Positions 55,391 to 64,000 of a DNA stretch of 64,000 bases are shown piece after piece. Source of the stretch: Deltaproteobacteria bacterium (GTDB lineage Bacteria; Myxococcota_A; UBA9160; PR03); the NCBI GenBank assembly GCA_035063765.1, contig JAPSFT010000012.1, forward strand, positions 62,001 through 126,000. Direction: 5' to 3'. Below the pieces are notes generated by a model. That model saw only the letters and a list, made by a program, of their open reading frames with translations. It did no database searches and had not been told where the DNA came from. The position numbers and the translations under genes are program-made. Position 1 is the first letter of the stretch. Every line of letters starts with the position of its first letter.

Positions 55391-56710
55391 TCAGCCTCCG
55401 CGCCGGCTCCGGCCCTCGAGCCCGAGCCGCTGCCAGCGGTGCCGCCAGGCCGCGCGCGAGAGGCCGAGCGCGCGGCGCGCGGCCTCCTGGTTGCCGCCGG
55501 CCGCACGCCAGGCCGCCAGCATCCGCTCCGCGAGCAGGCCGTCGCCGCCGGCAGGCGGCGCGAGCGAGCGCAGCGCCTCGGCGAGGTCGCCGGGCCCGAG
55601 CGGCGCGCGGCCGTCCCACCAGAGCAGCACCGCCTGGAGCGCCGCACGCAGCTGGCGCGCGTTGCCCGGCCACGGCTGGGCGCGCAAGGCCACCAGGAAG
55701 GCGGGCGAGGGCTCCGGCTCCGGCATCGCCATCGCGGCGGCGAGCTCGCGCAGGAAGGCCTCGACCAGCACCGCCACGTCCTCGGGGCGCTCGCGCAGCG
55801 GGGGCACGTGCACCACCGCCTGGTGCAGCCGGTAGTAGAGATCGCGCCGGAAGCGACCTGCCTGCACCGCACCGGCCAGGTCGCGGTGGGTGGCGGCGAT
55901 CACGCGCACGTCCGTGAGCCGCGGGGCCCCGCCGCCCACCCGGCGCAGCTCGCCGGTCTCGAGCACGCGCAGGAGCTTCGCCTGGAGCGCGGGCGGCGCG
56001 TCACCGATCTCGTCGAGCAGCAGCGTCCCGCCGTGGGCCTGCTCGAAGAGCCCGGCGCGCGTCGCGACCGCGCCCGTGAAGGCACCGCGCTCGTGACCGA
56101 AGAGCTCCGCCTCGAGCAGGGTCTCGGCGAGCTCGGTCACCGCGAAGCTGCGCAGCAGCGCCCGCCCGCTCTCCTCGTGCAGCGCGCGCGCCACCACCTC
56201 CTTGCCGACCCCCGTCTCGCCGAGCACCAGCGTGGTGGTGCGCAGCGGCCCGAGGCGCGCGATGCGGGCGCGTACCTGCTCCGCGGCGGGCGAGACGCCG
56301 AGGAAGCGCGCCGCCCCGCGCGGCGGAGGCGCGTGGCCCCGGCGCGCTCCGGCCAGGCTTGCCGCGATCGTCGGCAGGAGCTGCTCCTCGAGCCGGAACG
56401 GGAACGCCAGGCAGCCGGTCGCGCCGAGCCGCGCGGCGCGCGAGGCCAGCTCGGGCTCGGCGCCCGCGCTGTAGAGGACGAAGGGCACCGCGGCGCGGTC
56501 GCGCAGCGCGCGCAGCAGGCCGAGCCCGTCGAGGCGCGGCATGCGGTGGTCCGCGAGCACCAGGTCGACGGGCTCCCGCTCGAAGTGGTCGAGCGCCTCG
56601 GCGCCGTCGCAGGCGGTGACGACGGCGTAGCCCGACGCGCGCAGGGCGCCCCCGAGCCGTTCGCGGGTCGCCTCGGAGTCCTCGGCGAGCAGGATCCGCG
56701 CGCTCCTCAC
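55391..56710 (-). CDS. NtrC-type sigma-54 response regulator
   Basis: 439 residues. Receiver 1-115: phospho-acceptor Asp54 (LVLADHRMPRLDG), but the conserved lysine before Pro-Phe is Phe (LAFPFRLEEQ near 104). AAA+ domain: GETGVGKE 164-171, GAFTGA 209-214, Walker B GGTLLLDEIGDA, and a Fis-type C-terminal helix-turn-helix (NQEEAARRALGLSRAAWRHR-like). GTG overlaps the kinase stop. The Lys loss suggests altered activation. Confidence 0.9.
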   Translation of the reverse strand: MRSARILLAEDSEATRERLGGALRASGYAVVTACDGAEALDHFEREPVDLVLADHRMPRLDGLGLLRALRDRAAVPFVLYSAGAEPELASRAARLGATGCLAFPFRLEEQLLPTIAASLAGARRGHAPPPRGAARFLGVSPAAEQVRARIARLGPLRTTTLVLGETGVGKEVVARALHEESGRALLRSFAVTELAETLLEAELFGHERGAFTGAVATRAGLFEQAHGGTLLLDEIGDAPPALQAKLLRVLETGELRRVGGGAPRLTDVRVIAATHRDLAGAVQAGRFRRDLYYRLHQAVVHVPPLRERPEDVAVLVEAFLRELAAAMAMPEPEPSPAFLVALRAQPWPGNARQLRAALQAVLLWWDGRAPLGPGDLAEALRSLAPPAGGDGLLAERMLAAWRAAGGNQEAARRALGLSRAAWRHRWQRLGLEGRSRRGG

Positions 56711-59367
56711 GAGGCGGCTCCCGGCAGCCGCGGCAGCAGCGCGCGGAACACCGTCCGGCCGGGCTGCGACTCCACCTGGAGCTCCCCCGCGTGGAGCGCG
56801 ACGGTCTCGCGGCAGAGCGCGAGGCCGAGCCCGCAGCCGCCCGGGAAGGCGCCGACGCCGGGCTCGAAGATCTCGTCGCCGAGCTCCGGTGCGATGCCGG
56901 CGCCGTCGTCCTCGACCTCCAGCCACACCAGGCCCGGTTCGCGGGCGCCCGAGCGCACGGCGACCCGCCCCTGCGCGCCCGCGGCGCGCAGGGCGTTGTC
57001 GAGCAGGTTCTCGACGAGCGAGACGAGCCGCACGGCGTCCCCGAGCAGGGGCAGGCGCGCCTGCTCGTGCGACACCGTGATGGCTCGCTCGCAAAGCAGG
57101 CCCACGCGCTGCACCGCCTCGTCGACGAGGCGTGCCAGGTCGACGCGGCGCGCGTCGGGGCGGTGGCGGCGCGCGAGCAGTGCGTCGAGGCGGCGGCCGA
57201 GCTGGCACGCGGCGGCGTCGATGCGGGCCAGCGAAGGGCGCGCCGGTGCGGGCAGCTCGAGGGCCAGCGCCGCGACGAGGTGGCGGATCTCCTCGCCGGG
57301 CTTGCGCAGCTCGTGGGCGGCACACCGCACGAACTCGCCGTGCCGGCGGTCGGCGGTGACGGCGGCCAGCTCCTGGGCCTGGCGCTCGACCTCGCGCTTG
57401 AGCCGGTCGAGGAGGTGGAGCCGCTCGAGCGCGACGTCGGCGAGCGCGCAGAGCGCGTCGACCTGCGGCTGGAGGTCGGCCGCGCGCTCGTCGTCCGTGG
57501 CTTCCGTCTCCCAGCTCCGGCGTACCGCAGGCGGCCGACACAGGACCGCTGCCACCCGTGCGGATCCCGCGCCGCCTCGCGCGGCCAGGAAGCCCTCGAC
57601 CGCGGCGTCGACCGCCGCGGTGTCGGATGCGCACTGGATGCGCTCGGAGGCCGTGAGCAGCGCGGTGCGGTCGTCGAGCGCGCAGCGCAGCGCGGCGGTG
57701 CGCTCCGCCACCACCTCCTCGAGCCGCGCCGCATCGAGCGCGTCGCCGAGCGCGAGCCCCGCCAGGCGACCGGCGTCGGCGAGCGCCGCGGTCTCCTCGG
57801 GCGCGTAGGGAAGCCCGTCGGCGCGGGGCGCCACGGCGAGCACCACCGGGGGGCAGCCTCGCGCGTCGATCCGCAGCGCGAGCTCGGGGGCCAGGGGATC
57901 CGGATCCTCCGCGCGCGGGGCGCGGACGAGGGCGACCCCGGCGCGGGCCGGCACGCCTTCGCACAGCCCGATGCCGCGGCGGAGCAGCAGATCCCCGGGT
58001 GGCGCACCGCCCGCGACCGGGGCCGCACCCACCGCGACGCGGCTCGCGCCGAGCCCGTCGCGGACGATCGCTGCCAGCCGGGCCACCACGCTCGCGGCGC
58101 CCTGGGCCGCCGCGAGCTCGCGCCCGGCGCGGGCGACGAGCGCCTCCGGTGCGGGCCGCGTGCCCGCGAGCCGGCGTACGAGGGCTGCGAGTGCGAGCTG
58201 CACGAGCTGCGCCAGCAGGATCGCGCCGAGCACGAGCACGGGAACCGCGGGTTCGGCCGAGGTTGCGTGCAGCGCCGCGGCTGCCAGCCCGAGCGCACCG
58301 AGCGCGCTCGCGCCGCCGAGCAGGGTCCGCGGCAGCCAGGCGGGCGGATCGAGGAGCCGATAGCGGGCCACCGACCAGCCGAGCGCCACGGGCAGGGCGA
58401 GCGCCGCGAGCGAGAGCACCGTCGCCGTGCCGGAGCCTACCGCGTGCCCCGAGGCGAAGGTCGCGAGCGGCCCCGCTCCCGCCAGCACCAGGCCCGCCGT
58501 CGCGGCGCGCGCGCGGGCGCGCTCGACCGGGGTGAGGCGCCGGCCGGGCCGGACGCATCCCGCCACCAGGATGCCGCCCGCCAGGAAGCTCGAGGTGAGA
58601 GCGAGGCGCTCGACGCTCTGGCCGAGCCCCGCGTCCGCGAAGCGCAGCTGCACGAGCGCCGCGGGAGCCGCCCAGATCCCCCACGGCAGCGCCGCGAGCG
58701 CCGGCCTCCGGAAGCGCGGCATCGTCACCGGGAAGCGCGCCGCGAGGTGCAGCAGCGCGGCCGGGAGCAGGCTCCAGGCGAGGGCGGCCAGCCGCCCTCT
58801 CAGGCCCGGGATGCCGAGCGGGCCCCCGTCGGCGGGCAGGGCGAGATCGAGCGCGCCGAGGATCCCGGCGCCCAGGCAGCCCGCCACCGCGACGAGCGGT
58901 GTCGCCACCGGGTGTCGCCCCCCGATCGCGCACACGCCGGCGAAGAGCAGGAGGAGCGCGCCGGCGAGCGCCGCGGGCCACTGCGCGGCGAGCGCGCGGC
59001 GGGCGCCGAGCCGGTGGAGCCGGGTCGGCACCTCGCGCTCGCCCGCGGCGCCGGCCACGCGCAGGGTCGCCGGCGCGCCGGGCGAGCCCGCCGCGAGCGC
59101 GGCGAGCAGCTCCGGACGGCTGCGCGGCACGAGCAGGCCGGGATCCCCCGGCAGGTGGACGCCCAGCACGCGCTCGCCCGGTGCGAGCAGGCGCGGCTCG
59201 CCGCCCGCGCGCAGCAGGACGCTCGCGAAGGGCGTGCGCAGCGCCGGGTCGAGCCACGCGCCGGCGCGCGCCACCGGCGCGTCGCGCCACCAGGCGCGCG
59301 GGTCCGGCGCGAGCCCGGCGGCGAGCAGGGCGAGCCCGAGCCCCGCGACGAGCGCCCGCCGCGTCAA
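56707..59367 (-). CDS. Membrane histidine kinase (PrsK-like)
   Basis: 886 residues. A signal-like start, a small extracytoplasmic or PDZ-like part (GVHLPGDPGLLVPRSRPELL), about seven to eight membrane helices (roughly 140-450), a GAF-type region (TASERIQCASDTAAVDAAVE), then HisKA with CAAHELRKPGEEIRHLVAAL and HATPase with NLLDNALRA and DDGAGIAPELGDEI. TTG 59367 overlaps the RND stop (TTGA), GTG 59376 being the alternative. The overall plan resembles kinases tied to PEP-CTERM systems. Confidence 0.85.
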   Translation of the reverse strand: MTRRALVAGLGLALLAAGLAPDPRAWWRDAPVARAGAWLDPALRTPFASVLLRAGGEPRLLAPGERVLGVHLPGDPGLLVPRSRPELLAALAAGSPGAPATLRVAGAAGEREVPTRLHRLGARRALAAQWPAALAGALLLLFAGVCAIGGRHPVATPLVAVAGCLGAGILGALDLALPADGGPLGIPGLRGRLAALAWSLLPAALLHLAARFPVTMPRFRRPALAALPWGIWAAPAALVQLRFADAGLGQSVERLALTSSFLAGGILVAGCVRPGRRLTPVERARARAATAGLVLAGAGPLATFASGHAVGSGTATVLSLAALALPVALGWSVARYRLLDPPAWLPRTLLGGASALGALGLAAAALHATSAEPAVPVLVLGAILLAQLVQLALAALVRRLAGTRPAPEALVARAGRELAAAQGAASVVARLAAIVRDGLGASRVAVGAAPVAGGAPPGDLLLRRGIGLCEGVPARAGVALVRAPRAEDPDPLAPELALRIDARGCPPVVLAVAPRADGLPYAPEETAALADAGRLAGLALGDALDAARLEEVVAERTAALRCALDDRTALLTASERIQCASDTAAVDAAVEGFLAARGGAGSARVAAVLCRPPAVRRSWETEATDDERAADLQPQVDALCALADVALERLHLLDRLKREVERQAQELAAVTADRRHGEFVRCAAHELRKPGEEIRHLVAALALELPAPARPSLARIDAAACQLGRRLDALLARRHRPDARRVDLARLVDEAVQRVGLLCERAITVSHEQARLPLLGDAVRLVSLVENLLDNALRAAGAQGRVAVRSGAREPGLVWLEVEDDGAGIAPELGDEIFEPGVGAFPGGCGLGLALCRETVALHAGELQVESQPGRTVFRALLPRLPGAAS

Positions 59368-61688
59368 GGGCGCCACCCCCGGGCAGCCCCACCCAGCAGC
59401 GCGGCCGGCAGCAGCAGCACGTCCCCGGCCAGCAGGAGCGCGACGCCGAGGCTCGCGACGAGCCCGAACGAGACGAGCCCGCCCCACTGCGAGCAGAGCA
59501 GCACCGAGAAGCCCACCGCGAGGCACAGGCTCGTCGCGAGCACGGCCTCGCCCACGGTGTCGAAGACCTCCGAGACGGCCTCCGCCATCGAGCGGCCGCG
59601 GCGGCGCGCGTCGCGCACGCGCAGCGAGACGTGGATCGTGTCGTCGACGCCGAGGCCGAGCAGGATCGCGCCCACCATCGTGTTGGCCGGGTCGACGCCG
59701 ATGCCGGCCCAGCCCATCAGGCCGAGCAGCGCCAGCACCGGCACCACGTTGACGGCAATCGCCCAGCCGACCAGGCGCGGCGGGCTGCGGAGCAGTACGA
59801 GCAGCGTGGCCGCCACCACCAGGAAGGCGCTTGCGAAGCTCGTGCGCTGCGTGTCGCGCAGCTGGCCGACGAAGCGGTCGGCGAGCAGCAGGCCGCCGGT
59901 GAGCTCGATCTCGGCACCCGCGGCGGCCGGCTCGCGGGCCAGCGCTTCGAGCGCCCGGCCGACGCGCGCCACGTAGGGTCCCTGCGCGGCGTCGTCGAGC
60001 CAGGCACGGTCGACCGACACGTGCGCGCGTTCCCTGCCGCCACGCCCGTTCTCGTTCCACAGCCAGCGCATGCGCTCCGAGGCGGCCACCAGCGCCATCT
60101 GGCGCGGCGCCGCCTCCACCAGCGCGGCGAAGGAGGCGGGCGGTGCCCCGCGGTCGAGCCGGTGCGCCTCCTCGAGCAGGTCGAGGAAGCTCCAGGCCGC
60201 GCCCGTCGAGGGCTCCGCCGCGAAGATCGCCTCGATGCGAGCCAGCAGCGCGAGCGCCGGTGGCTCCCAGACGTGGGCCCCGGGCGGCAGCGTCACGACC
60301 ACGTCGGTCGTCATCGGCTTGCGGAAGTTGGCCTCGATCGCGCGCAGCGAGCGGACCACGTAGGAGTCCTCACCGAACCCGAAGTCGCTCGCGTAGCGCA
60401 GCCGGACCATGCCGGAGCCGAGCACGCCGAAGGCCACGAGCGAGGCCACGACGACGAAGCGGGGGTGGCGCGTCACCGTCTCGCACAGCGCCGCGAGCAC
60501 CTCGCGGGCCAGCGGGCTGCGGTGGTGGCGGACGCGCAGCGGGCCGCGGCGCAGGCGCAGGCACAAGAGCGCGGGCAGCAGGGTGAAGGTCACGACGAAC
60601 GCCAGCAGTACGCCCGCCCCGGCCAACGCACCGAAGTGGCGGAAGCTCGCGAGGTCGCTGGTCAGGAAGGACGCGAAGCCCGCGGCGGTGGTGAACGCCG
60701 ACCAGAAGCAGCCCTCGCCGACGTCGCGCGCCGCCGACACCAGGACCTGTCCCGGGGCGGCGCCGGGCGCGCGCGCCACCGCCGCGAGCAGGTGGATCGA
60801 GCCCGCGATCGCGATCGCGACGAGCAGCGGCGGCAGCGCCGCCAGGAGCGAGGTGCGCGGCAGGCCGGCGGCCTGCGCGGCTCCCTCGACGAGGACGCTG
60901 ACGACCGCCACGGCCAGCAGCGGCAGCGCCGTCAGCCAGGGGTCCCGGAAGAGCAGCCAGAGCAGGCCCGCCATCGCCACGAACATGAGCGCGGTGAGGA
61001 GCGCCGAGTCGCGGTCCAGGCTGTCCGCCGAGACCACCGTCCAGACCGGGTCGCCGGCCAGATGGAGCTCGGCGCCGAGCTCGCGCTCGAAGCGCGGCAG
61101 GAGCGCGAGCGCACCACGGACCGTCGCGCGCAGCGCCTCGCTCTCGATCGAGGTCAGCTCCACGACGACGCCGGCGGCCCGCGCGTCGGGGGCGACCACG
61201 ACGCCGGCGAAGGAGGGCTGGGCGAGGCCGGCTGCGAAGCGGGCGCGCCAGTCCGGTGCGAGGACGAAGCGGCCGCCGCCGGGTGCGGCGAGCGGTCGCG
61301 CGTCGAGCGGGCCGAGCACCACCGGGACCGTCCAGGCGCTCGACACGCGGCGGGCGTTGGGAAGCGCCTCGGCCGCCTCGTGGAGGCGCGCCAGGAAGTC
61401 GAGCGCCCATGGCTCGTCGACCCGCTCGCAGCGCGGGCTCTCGCGACACCCGAAGACGATCAGCAGCGCGGAGCCGGTCTCGAACTCGTCGAGGAAGGCC
61501 TCGAGTCCGCGCAGCTCGGGGCTCTCGGGCCCGAAGTAGGCGGCGTAGCCGACCTCGCTGCGCCCGCCGCCGGACGCCGCCAGGGCACCGGCCGCCAGCA
61601 AGGCGCAGATCCCGGCCACCCAGCCGGGGTGGCGCGTGCTCGCGGCCGCGAGCCGGCCGGCCAGGGCTTCCCCAGGTGCGCGCAGCAC
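59364..61688 (-). CDS. RND/MMPL-type exporter
   Basis: 774 residues, two homologous halves each with six membrane spans and a periplasmic loop. Second half: LRYASDFGFGEDSYVVRSLR, GLLLADRFVGQLRDTQRTSF and ILLGLGVDDTIHVSLRVRDARRRG. Comparable to hopanoid or mycolate-type lipid exporters. I choose GTG 61688, with AAGG within GGAGAAGG just upstream; GTG 61703 is possible. Its stop overlaps the kinase start. First gene of five. Confidence 0.88.
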   Translation of the reverse strand: MLRAPGEALAGRLAAASTRHPGWVAGICALLAAGALAASGGGRSEVGYAAYFGPESPELRGLEAFLDEFETGSALLIVFGCRESPRCERVDEPWALDFLARLHEAAEALPNARRVSSAWTVPVVLGPLDARPLAAPGGGRFVLAPDWRARFAAGLAQPSFAGVVVAPDARAAGVVVELTSIESEALRATVRGALALLPRFERELGAELHLAGDPVWTVVSADSLDRDSALLTALMFVAMAGLLWLLFRDPWLTALPLLAVAVVSVLVEGAAQAAGLPRTSLLAALPPLLVAIAIAGSIHLLAAVARAPGAAPGQVLVSAARDVGEGCFWSAFTTAAGFASFLTSDLASFRHFGALAGAGVLLAFVVTFTLLPALLCLRLRRGPLRVRHHRSPLAREVLAALCETVTRHPRFVVVASLVAFGVLGSGMVRLRYASDFGFGEDSYVVRSLRAIEANFRKPMTTDVVVTLPPGAHVWEPPALALLARIEAIFAAEPSTGAAWSFLDLLEEAHRLDRGAPPASFAALVEAAPRQMALVAASERMRWLWNENGRGGRERAHVSVDRAWLDDAAQGPYVARVGRALEALAREPAAAGAEIELTGGLLLADRFVGQLRDTQRTSFASAFLVVAATLLVLLRSPPRLVGWAIAVNVVPVLALLGLMGWAGIGVDPANTMVGAILLGLGVDDTIHVSLRVRDARRRGRSMAEAVSEVFDTVGEAVLATSLCLAVGFSVLLCSQWGGLVSFGLVASLGVALLLAGDVLLLPAALLGGAARGWRP

Positions 61689-61868
61689 GTCCGCCTTCTC
61701 CACGTCGGCCCCGGCGGCGGATGCTACGTGCGGGGGTGTCGCGCCTGGCCTAGGAAACACCAAAGAAGGGCGAAATCGGGCGGCGGGCTGGTGGCTCCTG
61801 GTCGGCCGTCGAGCCACCAGGGGGCGGCCGCAGCGCGCGCTCGGGACGATCCCGGCGGCGGGCAGGGC

Positions 61869-61883
61869 TGGCACGCGGTTTGC
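61869..61883 (+). promoter_or_regulatory. Sigma-54 promoter
   Basis: TGGCAC-GCGGT-TTGC, a perfect -24/-12 element (GG at 61870-61871, GC at 61882-61883). Transcription would start near 61895, 15 bases before the ATG at 61910. It fits the sigma-54 activator gene it serves. Confidence 0.85.
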
Positions 61884-61909
61884 CACCGACCCGGGGCGGG
61901 AGGAGCCGG

Positions 61910-62932
61910 ATGTTCCCGACCCCGGCGGCCGCGCCGCCGCGCGCCCTCGCAGCACCGCCCTCCGACCCGCTCGCGGCGCTGGTCGGCTCGTCGGCCCCGC
62001 TCGTGGCGCTGCGCCGCGCGCTGCGCCGGATCGCAGCCAGCGACGCGGGTGTCCTCCTCACCGGCGAGACCGGCACCGGCAAGGGGCTCGTCGCGCGGGT
62101 GCTGCACGCGGCGTCGCCGCGCGCCGCCGGGCCCTTCGTGCACGTCGACTGCGGGGCGCTCGCCGCGAGCGTGATCGAGAGCGAGCTCTTCGGACACGAG
62201 CGCGGCGCCTTCACGGGCGCGGTGGCCGCGCGCGCGGGACGCCTCGAGGCCGCTGCCGGCGGAACGCTCTTCCTCGACGAGGTGGCCGAGCTCGACCTGC
62301 GCCAGCAGGTCAAGCTGCTGCGCGTCCTCCAGGACCGCGCCTTCGAGCGCGTCGGCGGCGGGCGCACGCTCGCGCTCGCGGCGCGCGTCGTCGCCGCCAC
62401 CAACCGGGACCTCCGGCGCGCGGTCGGCGAGGGCGGCTTCCGCGCCGATCTCTACTACCGGCTCCAGGTCGTCGAGCTCGAGCTGCCGCCCCTGCGCGCG
62501 CGGCCGGACGACCTTCCGGCGCTCGTCGAGCATCTTTCGGGCGAGGCCGCGTGCCGCGCCGGCTGCGCGGCGCCGCGTGCCACGCCCGCCTTCCTGGCGG
62601 CGCTCGCGGCCCACGACTGGCCCGGCAACGTGCGCGAGCTCGCGAACCTGGTCGAACGCCTGCTCGCGCTCGGCGCCGGCCCGGTCCTCGACGCCGCGGA
62701 TCTCGACGGTGCTCTCGCGGCGCGCCGCGGCGGATCGTGGGACCGCGTCGCCGAGACCCACGACCAGGTCCCGGCGCCGCTCGCCGGCCCCGACGCCACC
62801 CGCATCGCGGCCGCGCTCCGCGCGACCGGCGGCAACGTCGCTCGCGCCGCCCGCCGTCTCGGCCTCCCACGCGGCACCCTGCGCCACCGGATCGCGAAGC
62901 ACGGGCTCGGGCACCTGATTCCGAGGGATTGA
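61910..62932 (+). CDS. Sigma-54-dependent activator without receiver
   Basis: 340 residues. No N-terminal sensor, only a Pro/Ala-rich stretch of about 20; AAA+ with GETGTGKG 52-59, GAFTGA 99-104, GGTLFLDEVAELDL 118-130, and the C-terminal Fis-type helix-turn-helix ATGGNVARAARRLGLPRGTL. ATG 61910 with GGGAGG upstream. Being behind a sigma-54 promoter and lacking a sensor, it may act on itself or be controlled by another activator, perhaps the response regulator of the divergent operon. Confidence 0.9.
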   Translation: MFPTPAAAPPRALAAPPSDPLAALVGSSAPLVALRRALRRIAASDAGVLLTGETGTGKGLVARVLHAASPRAAGPFVHVDCGALAASVIESELFGHERGAFTGAVAARAGRLEAAAGGTLFLDEVAELDLRQQVKLLRVLQDRAFERVGGGRTLALAARVVAATNRDLRRAVGEGGFRADLYYRLQVVELELPPLRARPDDLPALVEHLSGEAACRAGCAAPRATPAFLAALAAHDWPGNVRELANLVERLLALGAGPVLDAADLDGALAARRGGSWDRVAETHDQVPAPLAGPDATRIAAALRATGGNVARAARRLGLPRGTLRHRIAKHGLGHLIPRD

Positions 62933-63024
62933 GGCGCGCCGTGCGGTGCCCCTGGTGGGTCTCCGGCGCGTGTGACCGTGCCTGTCACGGCGCCGGGTTC
63001 TCCTCGATGCGGAAGGAGACACCC

Positions 63025-63267
63025 ATGGCACATGCCCAGACTCGGGTCCCCCGAGCCCGCCCTGCCGCCAGCGTTCCCCAATGCGATCTCTGCGGCTCCG
63101 ACGAGATCGCCTCCGACGAGGCCTTCGACGGCGGCCTGTGGCTGCTCGGCGAGTGTGGTCGCTGCGGGCACCGCTGGACGGCGGGCCCGTTCGCCGGCCC
63201 GACCCCCGCCCCGGCCCGCGTCCGCCCGCTGCCGCCCGCGCCCGAAGGAGGCATCGTCGCCGCCTAG
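63025..63267 (+). CDS. Small zinc-ribbon protein
   Basis: 80 residues. A CxxC pair in QCDLCGSDEIAS and another in GECGRCGHRW, 25 residues apart, form a zinc ribbon; the flanks are Pro/Ala-rich. AAGGAG stands six bases before ATG 63025. No family beyond zinc ribbon is clear. 33 bases before the ATPase gene, likely one unit. Confidence 0.65.
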   Translation: MAHAQTRVPRARPAASVPQCDLCGSDEIASDEAFDGGLWLLGECGRCGHRWTAGPFAGPTPAPARVRPLPPAPEGGIVAA

Positions 63268-63300
63268 GGCCCTGCCAGCGGGGTCGGATACCTTCCGCGC

Positions 63301-64000
63301 GTGCCGTCCTCGCGAAGCACGACGCGGGTGGTGTTCTTCACCGGCAAGGGGGGCGTCGGCAAGACCACGACGGCGGCCGCCACCGCGGCGCTCGCCGCGC
63401 GCCGGGGCAAGCGGACGCTGGTCCTCTCCGCCGACCCTGCGCACAGCCTGGGCGACGTGCTCGGGGTGCGGCTCGGTGCGGAGCCGCGCACGGCCGGTGC
63501 GCGCGGGGCCGCCCCGCTCGAGGCCGTCGAGGTCGACCCGCGTGCCGAGATGGAGCGCCACTGGGGTTCGATCCGCGACTACCTGACCGCCCTCTTCCGC
63601 CACCAGGGCATCGAGGCCGTGGTCGCCGACGAGCTGGCGCTCCTGCCGGGCGCCGAGGAGATGGCGGCGCTGCTCGCCGTCGAGCAGCACGCGGGCTCGG
63701 GCGCCTACGACCTGATCGTCGTCGACTGCGCGCCGACCGGTGCGACGCTGCGCCTCGTGACGCTGCCCGAGGTCGCCACCCGCGGGCTGCGCGTCGTGCT
63801 CCGGCTCCAGCGCGCCTTCGCGGCCAGCATCACGCCGCTGGCGCGTGCCGTGCTGCCGGTGCCGCTCCCCGATGCCGGCGTCTTCCGCGAGCTCGAGGCG
63901 CTCCTCTACGAGCGCCTCGCCACGATCCGTGCCCGCCTCCTCGATCCGCTGACGACGATCCGGCTCGTCGCCACGCCCGAGCGCATGGTGATCGACGAGG
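63301..64000 (+). CDS. ArsA/GET3-type ATPase, 3' end beyond window
   Basis: First 233 codons of an anion-transporting ATPase family protein. The deviant Walker A FFTGKGGVGKTTTAAATAAL at about 11-30 and SADPAHSLGDVLGVRLG, then VVDCAPTGATLRLVTLPE are the family marks. GTG start. Members move tail-anchored proteins or, in bacteria, act in lipid and surface organelle handling. The part of the gene that would tell ArsA from GET3 is cut off. Confidence 0.9.
   Translation, partial: MPSSRSTTRVVFFTGKGGVGKTTTAAATAALAARRGKRTLVLSADPAHSLGDVLGVRLGAEPRTAGARGAAPLEAVEVDPRAEMERHWGSIRDYLTALFRHQGIEAVVADELALLPGAEEMAALLAVEQHAGSGAYDLIVVDCAPTGATLRLVTLPEVATRGLRVVLRLQRAFAASITPLARAVLPVPLPDAGVFRELEALLYERLATIRARLLDPLTTIRLVATPERMVIDE

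Noticed and set aside
61766-61785. Third copy of the GGCGATTTCGCC operator before the RND exporter
   Set aside because: Only CGATTTCGCC matches, the left half of the palindrome is broken and no TANNNT box lies at the required spacing.

Overview
The window is very GC-rich chromosomal DNA with strong third-position GC and tightly packed genes. Many start on GTG or TTG, and many stop and start codons overlap as GTGA or ATGA. The content points to a free-living, aerobic, Gram-negative relative of the Myxococcota / former Deltaproteobacteria. It has parS sites of the GTTCCACGTGGAAC type, a parA-parB-bactofilin cluster, an ATP synthase operon beginning with two b-type subunits, a homologue that looks like the myxobacterial MXAN_5187 family, hybrid kinases and sigma-54 activators, LolA/RND exporters and PEP-CTERM-like surface proteins. 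I cannot fix the genus.

Layout. 1-9.7 kb is the replication-origin neighbourhood: gyrB and dnaN leftward, then rpmH-rnpA-yidD-yidC-jag-rsmG-parA-parB-bactofilin rightward. The order is the ancestral one, but dnaA and recF are absent from their usual slots. Four parS sites lie between jag and rsmG. 9.8-15.8 kb is the atpF'-F-H-A-G-D-C operon. 15.8-20.4 kb holds small unknown genes, a hybrid histidine kinase and an MXAN_5187-like gene. 20.5-23.5 kb is a bioB-bioF-bioD operon behind a probable BirA operator. Then follow radA, a polyprenyl diphosphate synthase, a ComEA-like protein and a B12/iron-type ABC importer (26.6-29.3 kb). 29.3-34.3 kb carries enolase, an unknown exported protein, a DapA-like aldolase and a PfkB-kinase/SIS-isomerase fusion. 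34.3-43.4 kb is mixed housekeeping: a universal stress protein, tRNA-Ala(CGC), a sigma region 2 fragment, RNase HI, an MFS transporter, tgt with a tiny basic gene before it, an acyl-CoA dehydrogenase, pyrE, a pirin and a LysR regulator.

43.5-64 kb is the accessory-looking part. It has a PpiC/HupE pair, a 198-bp MITE-like element, two PEP-CTERM-type secreted proteins flanking a large LuxR-family regulator, an acyl-CoA ligase and a DedA protein. A tight five-gene leftward operon follows (RND exporter, membrane histidine kinase, sigma-54 response regulator, LolA-like protein, DUF3419/BtaA-like protein). Divergent from it is a sigma-54 activator behind a textbook -24/-12 promoter. The window ends in an ArsA/GET3-type ATPase.

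How the parts may work together. Two things stand out. First, the two PEP-CTERM-type genes share an identical 20-bp element containing the palindrome GGCGATTTCGCC, at exactly the same distance from a TANNNT -10 box, beside the LuxR-type regulator: a candidate local regulon. Second, the RND/LolA/DUF3419 operon carries its own two-component system. It reads as a self-regulated lipid (possibly betaine-type lipid) synthesis-and-export cassette. Both are inferences from sequence and layout.
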